A stretch of DNA of 64,000 bases from Synanceia verrucosa (lineage: Eukaryota > Chordata > Actinopteri > Perciformes > Synanceiidae). The position numbers and the translations under genes are program-made. The notes under the pieces were generated by a model. That model ran no database searches and had not been told where the DNA came from. It saw nothing but the letters and a program-made list of their open reading frames with translations. Numbering within the stretch: position 1 is the first letter of the stretch; each line of letters starts with the position of its first letter. Below are positions 1 to 32,052 of this stretch, one piece after another. The DNA lies in contig CM056570.1 of assembly GCA_029721515.1 (NCBI GenBank), positions 6,252,601-6,316,600 on the forward strand, read 5' to 3'.

Positions 1-787
1 TTTCATAAATTTAACTATGTCAGTATGTCATGAGTTGGGATGACAACTCTTATCTACTACAAAAGTCAGTATGTCACGTTTTATCAAAGCAGTATCGTCA
101 CAGACTAATTTATTCATTGACCAGTTAGATAGATAGAAGTCAAGGCTATTTGCTCTTGGCTGAACAGAGATAAAATTTAGTGTCACTCTGCACAATCTCT
201 TAGGAGTCAAGGCAGCTGGATGACATCTGCTTGAGGATGCTCTAGGCTTGATGTAGATTGCTGTGTTATTTGTTCAAAAGGTGTTGTCGGTGTTAAAGGT
301 GTTTACTTGTTGTTACTTCACTTGGTGGTTTGACCTTAGACAGTTTGACACTAGGACGCTGACATCACATGCAGCTGCAGAAGTTTCTCCGTGCTCACCT
401 TAAATACGAAACCAAACATGGTTCAATGTGCAACTTTAACATTTCACTGTCATGTGGAAATGTGAAACAAAAAGAAGCAAACTTTTGAAATGAAGAATAT
501 TTTCATAACAATAGTTATCTTTTTTCAACTCTATATTGTTTGCAGGGGATTTTTTTTTTTTTACCTTAACTGTAGGGGATTTGTTACCACAAATACAAAA
601 TTATAACGAAAATAAGCCTCAAACTCATTCCCTGTTGTGTCTAAATCAATTCAAAAGCCTTAATCGTGATTATATTCCAGTGTATGCAACATAAAAATCA
701 TGCTTAGGCTGCTATTATAGTATTTATGATGATATGACGCAGTCTTTAATCAGCAATAATAACTCGCACATACTGGACTGAAAGAAG

Positions 788-807
788 ACTACATTTCCCA
801 GAATTCC
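788..807 (+). promoter_or_regulatory. ZNF143/THAP11-type promoter site (SBS)
   Basis: The sequence ACTACATTTCCCAGAATTCC closely follows the known SBS consensus (ACTACAATTCCCAGCATGC), bound by ZNF143/Staf with THAP11/HCFC1 at vertebrate housekeeping and often bidirectional promoters. It lies about 340 bp from the putative minus-strand start codon, which fits a promoter. Binding is inferred from the motif only. Confidence 0.55.
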
Positions 808-1102
808 ACGGAGGTAGAAACGACCCGCACTGGAAAGGTAGTAAAATGTCACAAGACACTTTCTTAATGAGGCACATTTTCCATGCGTGGCAAAAAAATA
901 TTCATATTTAGCGCATGTAAGCGTGTCGTAAACGTCCATTACAGGCGTCTTCACTGAAGTCCTGACATGTTTTTGACTATTTAAATGTCGCTTGTCGAGT
1001 GAAGTAAAACTAACGCGAGAAACGACAACTCTTGTCTGCCCCGCATTAACCGTCAAAAAATGGAACTGTCGGGGGAAACTGGATGAGACAAAACACTCGG
1101 GT

Positions 1103-1110
1103 TGACGTCA
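1103..1110. promoter_or_regulatory. palindromic CRE (TGACGTCA)
   Basis: A perfect TGACGTCA, the full CREB/ATF site, lies 28 bp inside the putative first intron of the minus-strand gene. Full palindromic CREs near start sites are typical of CREB/ATF-responsive, CpG-containing promoters. Function is inferred. Confidence 0.45.
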
Positions 1111-1139
1111 AAACAGCCAAGTAGTGTTGTCAGACTTAC

Positions 1140-1151
1140 CTTTAGCGCCAT
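1140..1151 (-). CDS. putative first coding exon (M-A-L-K) of an off-window gene
   Basis: On the minus strand, ATG GCG CTA AAG is followed at once by GTAAGT, a near-consensus splice donor (GT at 1139-1138). The ATG has a good Kozak context (A at -3, G at +4). A ZNF143-type motif and a CRE lie nearby, and the upstream sequence is relatively rich in GC and CpG with ETS-like CCGGAA. Downstream exons would lie left of position 1, so the product cannot be named. In human the neighbour on this side of RPS6KC1 is ANGEL2, but the four residues do not match the ANGEL2 start as I remember it. A chance ATG plus donor is possible. Confidence 0.28.
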
Positions 1152-1500
1152 TGTCGGAGCATTGATCAATCATTAGAAAACCAGGCCCTGCGGTTTTCAG
1201 GATTTCAACCCTCAGCTGGACATTTCCTCCGCTGCTTTTCAGCTAAAAGCGAGCACAACAACGGTATTTCCACCCGTGACACGGACTTTTTACACGGCAG
1301 TCTGCTAAAAACACTTCGCCACTTAAAAAGTAAAAAAAAAAGACAAACTAGACGAAAGGCGTTGGGAATGAAGAAGCTGGTGATAAAAGTCAGTGTGGCT
1401 GCAAGTTTGAACCGCGCAGAGCTGCTGACAGCAGGGAGGAGGGAGTGACCTGAAGCCCGGGGAGAAACCGGAAAGGTAGTGTGGCTCCAGCACATGACTG
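1152..1500 (-). promoter_or_regulatory. probable promoter / 5' UTR of the minus-strand gene
   Basis: This stretch has more CpG than its surroundings and contains an ETS-like CCGGAA element in the block around 1455-1475. It sits just upstream, on the minus strand, of a strong-context ATG and donor. The transcription start cannot be fixed from sequence alone. Confidence 0.3.
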
Positions 1501-1617
1501 GTTATTATTAAATACAGTACAATCACATTATTTAAATTAAAATGTAAGGAAAAGTTTTTAAAAAAAAATGTTAAAAATTAAGTAATAAAATGTTAAATTC
1601 ACACACGAAGACACGCA

Positions 1618-1694
1618 CAAAATAATAATAATAATAATTTATAAACCACTCACAAGGATAAAAGATAATAATAATAATAATAATAATAATAATG
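1618..1694. repeat. (AAT)n trinucleotide microsatellites
   Basis: Two AAT/TAA tracts are present, a short one at about 1621-1640 and a longer one at about 1665-1694, in AT-rich DNA. Confidence 0.9.
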
Positions 1695-1964
1695 TATTAT
1701 GTTATCTGTTTTATTGGTTAGTTTCCAAACAATGCTCAGAGTTTCTGGCTACATTAGAGGTTTAGCTGGTTGTATTCTGTGTCTATATTATTATGTCTAG
1801 TGTTGTTTACTGACAGTTCACAGCTGGCTCAAAGGGAGTCACCCTGAACTTATCAATTATGTTGCAGTCGACCTCTGCTGGGCTTTCTGTGCTATTACAG
1901 TACAAAACACTAACCCCTCCCTGATATCCCTGTGGTCAGGATCAGATGCATTTGTGTGCGTTAC

Positions 1965-2290
1965 ATTCATCTATCAATCCATCCATCATCTACCGCTTAT
2001 CCTCATAGGGTCGCAGGGGGGCTGGAGTCTATCCCAGCTGTTTCAGGGTGAAAGGCAGGGTACACCCTGGACAAGTCTCCAGTTCATCACAGGACACATA
2101 GAGTCAGACAACCACTCACACCTATGGTGGTGATCAAATTAACCTAACCATTAACCATACGTGTTTTTGGATGGTGGGGAGAACATGCAAACTCCACGCA
2201 GAAAGGCCCCCGGGCCGGGAATCAAACCTGATACCTTCTTGCTGTGAGGCGACGGTGCTAACCACTACACCACCCATTACACCACCCATT
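1965..2290. mobile_element. teleost LINE 3' tail (RTE/Expander-like)
   Basis: The stretch begins with a degenerate CATC repeat followed by 'taccgcttatcct' and 'gggtcgcaggggggctggag'. It continues through 'tacaccctggacaagtc' and 'gagaacatgcaaactccac' to 'taaccactacaccacc'. I recognise these words as the 3' region of a very common non-LTR element in fish genomes. The end shows a small tandem duplication ('accacccattac' twice). The family label is from memory; an RTE-clade element is most likely. Confidence 0.75.
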
Positions 2291-2312
2291 ACATTCATCT
2301 ACTGGACCTAGT

Positions 2313-2580
2313 CAAGTCAAATCAAGTTTATTTGTATAGCCCAATATCACAAATTATGAATTTGCCCCATTGGACTTTACAATCTGTACAGGATATGACA
2401 CCCTCTCTCCTGTACAAATGACCCTCGCATCAACTAAGGAAAAACTCCCTCAAAAAAACCTTTTAACAGGGAAAAAGAAACGGAAGAATCCTCAGGAAGA
2501 GCAACAGAGGAGGGTCCCTCTTCCAGGATGGACAGACGTGCAATAGATGCCATGTGTACAGAATAACAACAGTGAAAACA
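2313..2580. mobile_element. abundant percomorph interspersed repeat (retroelement tail)
   Basis: The words 'caagtttatttgtatagccc', 'aaggaaaaactccctcaaaa', 'aggaagagcaacagaggagg' and 'gacagacgtgcaatagatg' mark a repeat found in thousands of copies in percomorph genomes. I do not name the family with confidence. It directly abuts the preceding LINE tail, making a small nest of repeats. Confidence 0.7.
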
Positions 2581-3983
2581 CATAAACACTACATATAAAA
2601 TTGTATGAAAATGTCCAACTCAATATAACAACAGCTAATATACAGGGTATATATAGAATTGTATGAGAGTGTCCAAGAGCATCATCAAGCTATCAGCAAT
2701 GGATGAGCAGCACATCTGCCTCTCCACCACACCAACCAGAAGAAGCCTCTGCAAGATGACCTCATCACCACCATGTCACTCAGAACCAGAAGATGAAGCC
2801 TGACTGGTCTGCATAACCACTACTCCACCATAGACTGGATCCATGGATACCTGTGAGATGAGAACGCACAGGGACTACGAGGCACAAAACTAATCTGCAG
2901 CATGTGTTAAAGGGAGGAAGAGTGAAGTTCAGTCATAATATGTGTTTATTCCGTCAAGTCCAATCCAAGTCCAATCACTTTTATCAAAGACATACTATAA
3001 AAATTGCAGGTGGAAATCTGAGATGTCGAAGAGGAGTTGCATGTCAAGTTGAATCGCTGAAAGTGTTTGAATTGTCTTGAACTCAAAAAGGTGAATTCCA
3101 TTTCAATCAGTTAAAGTGAAACTCATGAAAAGTTTTGACTTTTTTTTTTCTGTAATTTCAAGGTAAGGTAAGGCAAGGTAAGGTTTTATTCATGTAAGCA
3201 GTTATATATTTTCAGTATGTGTTTACCTATAAATATCAGTTGAGGTGCTAAAGATTTGAGAAAATTTGTTGAAGCTAGTTGATATGAAGAGGCTGAAATC
3301 AGTTGACATTTCTCTTAAAGTCAAGTGACAGAAATAGTTTAAGTGTGTGCACAATACTTAATAATAATAACAAAAATATAGTGTCCTACAGGAAATGCAA
3401 ATATATGAGAAGGTGGCAAAGTGAGGTGGAGGGCGAGAGGTTAATTTTACTTTTGGCCAGACTATTTACAACATTTGGCCAAAATGAAAGGTGTAACTTT
3501 CATTCCTGCTCCCTCCTCGTCACCTCCTCATATATCAAACACCTGAGGGGTCTCATTTGTCTGAGAACCGGCAGAACAGGTTGATATCACTGAGAGAGCA
3601 GCTGAGAGGGGATTTAGTTAGTAGGTGAAGTCTGCAGCTCACCTGTGCAACTTCAGGAAAACACTTGACTTCCAGGCTGAATATTGTCACAGCTCTGACA
3701 TCAGAGGCAGAGACAGATTTCACACTGAGAACAAGCTTGAAGGGAAAAAAGAAGAAAACCTTGAATTTGAAAGCATAGTAAATATAGCACAGTGCGGTTG
3801 AGGGCCGCAGACAAAGTGATAGACGGTGGAGCTTTTTGCGAAATGACTGAGCATTTTTCTTTTGCCTGTATCACCTGAGTTCATCTAGCAACGCAGGTGT
3901 GTCAGAAGAGGGTGGGAGGGGGTGTTTGGCAGCACCACAGACCGTGAGCTCACTTTGAAGGTCTCTAACTTCACACAGACATC
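2581..3983. other. intergenic, upstream of the monooxygenase gene
   Basis: No gene seen. A short AAGGTAAGGTAAGG-type repeat lies near 3162-3185. The last 100 bases before 3984 should hold the promoter and 5' UTR of the monooxygenase gene, but I see no clear TATA box or defined start site. Confidence 0.5.
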
Positions 3984-6900
3984 ATGCGCTCTCTGCTTCC
4001 TCTCCTCTACCTGTTCTTGATGAAAGGAGCCGAGGCGTCGGACCCCAACTTGCCCTTCATGGACTACCTGGATCAGAACCACTTGGTCTGCCTGAAGTGG
4101 GGCTTCGATAATCCGCAAGGGAACATCACATTAAAATTCATTGTCAACACAACAGGCTGGGTGGGCTTTGGCTTCAGTCCGAACGGAGGCATGGCAGGGT
4201 CAGACATCCTCATGGGGGGAGTCGGACCCAATGGAAGCTACTTCAGCGTGAGTTTCCACCAACTGCACATGTAGTAGTTTGTTTTATGTTGGATATCTTT
4301 ATGAGTTTTCCATCATCAACATCAAACACAGCACAATGTTGCTGTAAAGTGTGTCTTTTTGTCTTTTAGGATCGTCACGCCACAGGGAACTCCATGCCAT
4401 TGGTGGATGAGCAGCAGAGCTACACTCTTGTCAGTCTTTATGAAAGTGAAGGTCAAACCATCATGACCCTTGAGAGGTCCATTCAGGCCTGTGATGACAA
4501 CGACTTCGACATCACCGTAAGACATTCAGATTTCTCACACTATATTTTGTATGTGTGGTATGAGGAGTAAAGCTTGTGAGCACCTGTAGAGCCATTGCAT
4601 GTGTAAAATATCAACTTCAGTTACGAATGATGCAAAGATTGCTTGAGAATTCAGGGATTTATCAATGATTTGCTCGTCTTCTACGTATCTCTGTCGGTCA
4701 AGTTTCATTAATAAATCTCACTGAATATGTGATGAAATAGGAAATATCCTTGTCATATTGTGTCAGAAAAGTCTTGTTGGTTTTTGTAGTACAAGCGAAC
4801 TGATTAATGAACCATGTGTTGTAAGAATGGTTTGTTGCCCCTCTAGCTAATACCTCAGAGGCTGCTGTTTCCATGGGAACAACACCATGCATAAACGCCA
4901 GCATCCCTCATCAACTCACAAAACCTCACTTAACCTTAAACTTTGTTGTTCTGCACTATGTTTTTTTTCCCTTTTTCTCTACTGTTGTGGCTCGTTACTT
5001 GTAATGCGAGTCTTTTGTATTGTTGATCTAAATCTACTGTGCAAAGCTCAAGTTTCCTGCTTGTATCCATGTTAACTGTGTTATAGGATTTCTTTTGTTA
5101 ATGCGCTTCAATACGTGCATTGAATTGGGTGGTTTCAGATGTGAAGACAATAGCGACAAAAGAAAGAGGCACGCAAGACTTTGTTTTGCATTGAACAGAG
5201 AAGTGCTATGCAGCAGTAATAACACATTTGGTGTGCGAGTTGTGGTCATTAAAAGCAAGATTAGCTTATTAAATTGTCTGTTTATTGTTTTAGATATAGT
5301 TTTATAACATAAACAGAAAATTGAATTCTCTGTTTTGAGGACGGAATCATTAATATCAGTCTTCCCCTCTCATGTTGCCACTTTTGTATTGTGTCGCATC
5401 TCTTTTATAGGCCCAGCCTATTAAAGTGATCTATGCCTATGGGATGACAGATAACATGGCTTACCATGGGAGCCTCAGAGGCGTCAAGGAACTCAACCTG
5501 CTGAACTACTCGCCCAGGACGACCATAACCAACACCGACTATCTCAGTGCCACAGTGGACAGTGTAGGATAGTCATTTTTCCAATAACTTCAATTCTTGT
5601 GTTGTCTCGGGTCAAAAATGACCCGTCACTATTTTTAACAGCAGAGAAAAAAAAACCTTAATGACCTTTTCAACTTTTGACAAAATTTCCTGGAGTGATC
5701 CACACATTGGTTATATTCCCATGTCCATGGTGTCTGTTATTTTATTTTATTCTTATCAATTTTGGGGTCATAATTTTATATTAATCATCTTTATTTTGAC
5801 CTTTAAGACAAATATACAGAATGTTAAGACTACACAAGGGTTAACTTGAAGCTCTCTTATCTAATATACTGTAGTATCTAGTATCTACTATCTAGGCTGG
5901 AATACATAATGGTCTGACCCAAAGCATTGTCAAAGTACAGTTAGGATGAAAGGATTGAAAACAATTCAGATAAAATCAAAGCAATTCTGGTAAAAGTGGA
6001 CGCCCCAAACTAAGAGACAAACTTTATCTTTATTCTTTGCAGATCACTATCCCTGCCAAATCTACATACTACCACTGCAAGGTCATGAAGTTTCCAAACT
6101 TGCATGCAGATACAACGTATCATGTATATCAGGTAATCATTATTCTTCCCATCATCACTCATCAATTAGCAATTTAATGCTCTTCTTCACACGACACCAC
6201 TGTCAATTTTTGAGTGTGTTATTTATAGGGATGTCCTGATACAACTTTTTCACTTCCGATACAATACCGATATTGCAGCCTTGAGTACTGGCCGATACCG
6301 GTATTGATCTGATATGATATCAGCAGGAATCATACATATTTTTATCACTTATTTTGTAGTATGGAATGTTAGAAAAGGCTTGATCAGGTGGTATTACTCA
6401 AATAGGTTACATCAATTTTAATGTTAAACATAAGAATATTCTACAATTGAATAAAATAAATGAAAAATAAATTAGAAGACCCTAAAAAATAACCTCAATA
6501 AATCCAATAAAAACAAAAAATATATATATTTTAAAGTGGCAATTTAACTTAAGCAGAAGCATATTCTCCAATTGAATAGAAGAAATAAAAAAATAAATTA
6601 GAAGACCCTGAAAAGTGCTGATATATGAGATTTTAGATGCAGGCCGATATAATCTGATATTCGTTTTTGTTTGCTGATATCAGACCAATATCCGATATCA
6701 CTATCAGATCGGGACACCTAACCGTGGAAGAGTAATGCAACAAAAAAAGTAAACATGACAATGAATTGCATGCATCATGATCTGCATTGTCTACTGTCAT
6801 TCATTAACCCTGATGTACTAAATCTCCTCTTACTTTACCTCAGTTTGAACCAGTGATTCAGAACACAGACTTGGTGCATCACATGCTGCTGTACCGCTGC

Positions 6901-9383
6901 CCCTCCTATGTGACGGTGCCATACGACAAGCCGTGTTACATGGGCGACATGGGGGATGCCTGCTTCGCTGTGGTGGCTGCATGGGGCGTGGGAGGAGGGG
7001 TGAGGGAGAATCATGTGCTTGCATGCTTACTTTCATGTTGCTCTCTGTTCTTGTGGGTGTAACCATATCACTTTATCCCTAAAACATCAGGTGTTTGAGC
7101 TTCCGGAAAATACAGGTTTTCCTTTCGGAGGTGCGGACAGTAATACATTCTACAGGCTGGAAATCCACTATGATAACCCAAAGAATGAATCAGGTGAATA
7201 CTGTAGATCTCTTGCATGTTGTCTATAGCTGTCTGATATGACAAAGCACACAGGCTGGTTACAGATTAGACATTTTTGGACGCTATGACTGATTTGACCC
7301 TTCTAGTATGGGTCGGGTTTATTCCATAATGTGACCGATCCATCCTCTAAATATCCAGTTCTGGGTTCATTTTCAGACTTCAGCCATTATGGACCTATTT
7401 TCACTGTACTCTGTTATCAGTAAACTCACCTTCATACGGTAAAATTGGTGGATTTTCCCTTTAAAATCCAACCAGTACATTTTCATACAACATGTGTACT
7501 TTGTCTGAACTTTAATACACAGTATTCAGTCATACTAACACTGTTAGTACTGACACATATGTATGTCTTCTTTCTTTTGAACTCCTGTTTTTTTCTGTTT
7601 AGGTCGAACCGACAGCTCAGGACTGAGACTGCACTATACAACCCAACTCCGGAAGTATAATGTAGGCATCCTGACCACAGGAGTCAGTCCTGGTTATCTG
7701 AACTATAAAATCCCTCCACGTGCTGCTCAGTTCCGCAGCTATGGTGTATGCAATACCACTCTCTTCTCTCAGGTCAGTCATGATTACACATGGATTTAAA
7801 ACTGAGACAAGTGCATGGTTTTTCTTTGGTTGTTTATGACTGTTTTCCTGATGATGTTCGCTTCCCAACCCTAGATCTTAAATCCTGTGCCTGATCTGCA
7901 AGTGTTTGCTGTGATGCTGCACACTCACCTGGCTGGGAGGAAAGTCAGGGTTGCCCTCTACAGGTAAGAAAAAAAGTTTGGGGATTGGCTTTATTGATCT
8001 GTTTATTTATTAATGTGTTTATTGATTTGTTGGTAACAATAAAATCCAAAATTCCACCGTTAAAGGAGTAGATGTCATCAGATTTTGACAGATGACCCAA
8101 AAAGAAAGAAAGAAGAAGGTTAAATGACTTCAGGATTGTTGTGTAATAAAGTCATTGCATTATGGCATTGTTTTCTTGTAAACATGTATGTCTTGGTCTC
8201 TGAAGAAATGGAAAGCAGATAGAATTTGTGGCCTTGGATGAAAACTTCAATTTCGAGCTGCAGCAAGGAGTCATTTTGGGAAGCATCAAGACCATCAAGC
8301 CAGTAAGTCTTCATTGCCTCCATTCATATGTTACAAGGCAGTTTTTTTAGTTATTTGGGCTATATATTATTAACAATGAACCATAATTTATCATGTCACA
8401 TTACCTGTGTCCCACTACAGGGCGATGAGATTGCAGTAGAGTGCACCTACAGTACTACCGATCGAGCCAAAGCCACTCAGGTGGGCAAAAATTATATGAC
8501 CGAGGGATATAAAAAGAAACACATAACAGTGAAAGTCTTTTTGATGAAATGAAAGGACTGAAAGGATGAAACAAAAAGATATATTTCAGTTATCAGACTG
8601 ATAGATGAAATATGTACTGTGTGGAATTTCTACACCCAACTGAATGTTACTTCCTGTACAGATAAAATACATTATTATGTTAAAGCAGAACTCAATAGAA
8701 TATAGAACTCATGATATTATAATTTGAGATGACCTTAAATCCATATGTGATGTGTTTAATGCCTGTATGCTATGATCCACGTTCCTCCTTCAGATGGGGT
8801 TAGCAACTACTGATGAGATGTGCCTGGCCTTCCTCCTCTACTACCCTGCAATCAGCATCTCCACCTGTACCAGCTACCCAAACATAAGGTATCTATCAAA
8901 TAACACAAGCGGATGCAGTCCTTCACATTATTTGTGCTGAGTCTGCAGTGCAGGTTTACAAAGCTTACATACTGTACACATTAGACATCATTTTAACTGG
9001 TTGTATCTTGAAATGCTCTCGTGAAGTGGCTCTACACAAGCGTCAGACCAGGATAGCGTTGCAATGCAGGAAACATTCCTAAAGACTGTTCCTCAAATTC
9101 AGTCCGTCACTGATGACAAAGTAAGTATCAATCTGAATTGTACTGAATACTGAGTCCTTTGTCTGTCGTTGCTTCCACCAAGTATAAAAAGAGATATTTG
9201 TGCATCATTTTGTCTTTTTTACAGTTGAACTATGGAATCAATGTTAAAGGCATGGTCAGAGAGATGATGGCGACACCGACCGTCAATTGCCCGACTAACA
9301 ATGCGGAAAGAAGACTCTGCACTTGCTGGATTATGAACCCAGCAGGAATCATACTTCTGCTACTCTGGATTGCAATAATGTAA
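3984..9383 (+). CDS. moxd2: DBH-like copper monooxygenase (MOXD2/moxd1l-like), 13 exons
   Basis: Exons: 3984-4247, 4370-4516, 5411-5563, 6043-6132, 6844-6999, 7091-7193, 7603-7772, 7875-7963, 8206-8302, 8421-8480, 8794-8888, 9027-9120, 9225-9383 (TAA). Phases join without a break to give 558 residues. A signal peptide (about 1-18) is followed by a DOMON domain (about 30-150; N-glycosylation sequons N47, N55, N83), then N- and C-terminal copper type II monooxygenase domains. Copper ligands are all present: H230, H231, H296 (first site) and H377, H379, M452 (second site), so the enzyme looks catalytically competent. The family hydroxylates amine or peptide-like substrates using copper, oxygen and ascorbate; the substrate of MOXD proteins is unknown. 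A short hydrophobic C-terminus (546-558) suggests membrane or GPI attachment in the secretory pathway. Exon 12 has a weak acceptor tract and is the least certain; exon 3 has a weak donor (GTAGGA). The protein is shorter than human MOXD1 (613 aa), mainly between exons 11 and 13. MOXD2 versus MOXD1 assignment is a judgement. Confidence 0.87.
6226..6720. mobile_element. non-autonomous hAT-like element in monooxygenase intron 4
   Basis: The ends are roughly inverted: TAGGGATGTCCTGAT on the left and ATCGGGACACCTA on the right, both embedded in CGATATC-rich sequence typical of fish hAT MITEs. Internally a segment with 'CAATTGAATA' and 'AAATTAGAAGACCCT' occurs twice (about 6435-6485 and 6565-6615). 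I could not find an 8-bp target duplication. A related copy lies in opposite orientation near 30.4-30.7 kb. Confidence 0.7.
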
Positions 9384-9945
9384 AATGGTTGAATGAGCAA
9401 CAGCTCCAAACCACTGCAATTTTGATAAAGGAAGGCACAGCTGGTAAAATCTCTATTCTATTCAACTCAGTGTATTCAGGACAGGGTGTGTACCATTTTC
9501 ATATCATATTTTTTTTTCTCTTTGGTGTTGGTTATTAATCACAAATCAGGAGTTATATTATTTAGCAATTGTCATATTGAATATCTCATTGCCATTTATA
9601 TTCCTGTCTTACTTTAAACTCGAGACTCACACTCAATTTTATGCAGTTTCAATGCCATTTGACCATATAAAGTATGATCAAATAAAATAAAATATATTAA
9701 GACCTACAGTATCTCATACCATAAAGCTAAAGTAGCTAAATGGAATCAAACCAGGGTTTTATCCGCTACTCTACTTGATATATTTATCATCTGTCTATCA
9801 TTATGTAATCCACTAAAACTATGCTTTTATCTCTGTTTGTGTTCTGTTATGTGTTGTGTTCATTTCATGCACTGTGAGCATAATTGCTGATATATATATG
9901 TATGAAAGAATCAATCATTTGCTAATTTTTCACTTAATAAAATTT
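9384..9945 (+). other. 3' UTR of the monooxygenase gene with poly(A) signals
   Basis: AT-rich sequence follows the TAA. AATAAA signals occur at 9681-9686, 9686-9691 and 9936-9941. Which one is used cannot be decided from sequence. The next gene's start codon is only 728 bp beyond the stop codon, so the 3' end and the rps6kc1 promoter are close together. Confidence 0.5.
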
Positions 9946-10000
9946 ATACACCCCACACAGTGTTTAAAAGTAGTAAAACTGTGGACGTACTAAGGTGCTT

Positions 10001-10015
10001 CCACTAGAGGGTGCT
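10001..10015 (+). promoter_or_regulatory. CTCF-like motif upstream of rps6kc1
   Basis: CCACTAGAGGGTGCT fits the CTCF core consensus with one mismatch (T for C in the GGC step). It lies between the end of the monooxygenase gene and the rps6kc1 start, a logical place for an insulator or promoter-anchored loop. Motif evidence only. Confidence 0.35.
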
Positions 10016-10053
10016 CTGACTCAGTTGCCTGTTTGTCACTGTGCTGTCAGGGA

Positions 10054-10111
10054 ATGAATGTGTCTGAATGGCTAGCCGACTGGTAGCTTTGGCAATGTTG
10101 TCACTATCAGA

Positions 10112-10115
<4 letters not shown>
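10054..10115 (+). promoter_or_regulatory. two short uORFs before the rps6kc1 start
   Basis: Two upstream ATGs open tiny reading frames: 10054-10086 (10 codons plus TAG) and 10095-10115 (6 codons plus TGA). The second stop overlaps the main start as ATGA (main ATG 10112-10114, TGA 10113-10115), a layout that can allow reinitiation after termination. They matter only if the transcript starts upstream of 10054, which I cannot determine. Confidence 0.35.
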
Positions 10116-31013
<20,898 letters not shown>

Positions 31014-31289
31014 ACGCTGTGCATTGTGGGACTGCAGAAACCAGAGCTGCATGCTGGGAGACTGACTGTGCTGTGGGAATTCCTTTCCGACCGAACAAAC
31101 AACTAGATAAACAGTAAACACAGCGTCTCTGCACACATCTCCCAATTCACGTTCAGCCCCATGTACTATTTATTTTTGTATGGAATTTGCCAAGAAACAG
31201 TGTTACCTTCCTTGTAAATTGCTTCTTTATCTCATAGAGGGTTTACTGTGCAACATTTTGTTGGCAGGGATCACTTAACGACACGTGTG

Positions 31290-31297
31290 GTGCAATA
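31290..31297 (+). promoter_or_regulatory. rps6kc1: 8-mer seed match to miR-25/32/92/363
   Basis: GTGCAATA is the full 8-mer target site (seed AUUGCAC plus the A opposite position 1) of the conserved miR-25/92 family. It lies 277 nt after the stop codon. Targeting is predicted only. Confidence 0.4.
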
Positions 31298-31311
31298 ATT
31301 CATACAGTAAG

Positions 31312-31319
31312 TGTAAATA
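31312..31319 (+). promoter_or_regulatory. rps6kc1: Pumilio response element (TGTAAATA)
   Basis: Exact match to UGUANAUA, the Pumilio consensus, 15 nt after the first miR-25/92 seed match. Pumilio and miRNA sites placed close together are a known cooperative arrangement. Confidence 0.4.
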
Positions 31320-31489
31320 CTGAGTGATGATCCACTACGACATTGTTGCTTTTACACTCCTCATACAGCAGCTGGAAGCCAAAACAACACGAGTGAGAAG
31401 TGACATTTTTTTGTGTGTTCCCACTGCATTATGAAGTTCTCAATGTCACCTATTCAAACTGACAGACTCAGCTTTTCTTCAAAAAACAT

Positions 31490-31497
31490 GTGCAATA
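31490..31497 (+). promoter_or_regulatory. rps6kc1: second 8-mer seed match to miR-25/32/92/363
   Basis: A second GTGCAATA, exactly 200 nt after the first. Two full 8-mers in a 1.5-kb UTR are unlikely by chance. Confidence 0.4.
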
Positions 31498-32044
31498 CAC
31501 TAAGCTTGTTGCCACCTATAACACTTTTATCATTCCTGTTGAGATTAGCAGGGAGTGAGAGAGGTTGAGCTTTTTACTTGATGCAGAGGTCGGGTTGCTC
31601 TGATCCAGGAACAAATCACTTCCTTCAGTATTAACAAGCTTCTTTTTTTATATACAGCCAACCAGTTGCACATACAGTAACAGAGATGGACACTATACCA
31701 AGCTACAAGCTGAATGAACAAAATACTTTGAGGTAGCAGATGGTTGTGTTGTTGAGCGAAATATTTAGTTATGTGAAGATTGAATTATTTAATAGAGTAT
31801 ATGTGGAAAAAGCTGGATAGTGTGAGCCTTCTCTCTCTCCATAGACAGGCCTGTGAAGTCAGCGAGGAAACTCAAAGGAGGATGACGCTTTATCCGCACA
31901 TTTCAAACCAGCCATTTCACAGATTATAGTTGTTTTTATGGAAAACAGAGGGAACTCAGTTCTGTACGACATCGCATTTTCTGCATGGAAGAATATGATT
32001 ATTTAATACTATGAAAAATCTATCGAACAATAAGTAACGTGTCT

Positions 32045-32052
32045 TGTAAATA
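32045..32052 (+). promoter_or_regulatory. rps6kc1: second Pumilio response element (TGTAAATA)
   Basis: Another exact UGUANAUA match in the same UTR, followed by 'tacctttttaaag'. Confidence 0.35.

Larger units (their letters stand above)
1..1138 (-). other. left flank, probably intron 1 of a minus-strand gene
   Basis: No recognisable exon or known protein match is visible on either strand. If the minus-strand start at 1149-1151 is real, this stretch is its first intron. The open stretches present (for example minus 28-210 and 724-1056) show no family resemblance and no convincing splice partners. A homopolymer T run lies near 550. Confidence 0.3.

Noticed and set aside
724..1056. Minus-strand open frame of 110 codons near the left edge
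   Set aside because: No family resemblance; it lies where the putative minus-strand gene would have its first intron and spans the ZNF143-type motif.
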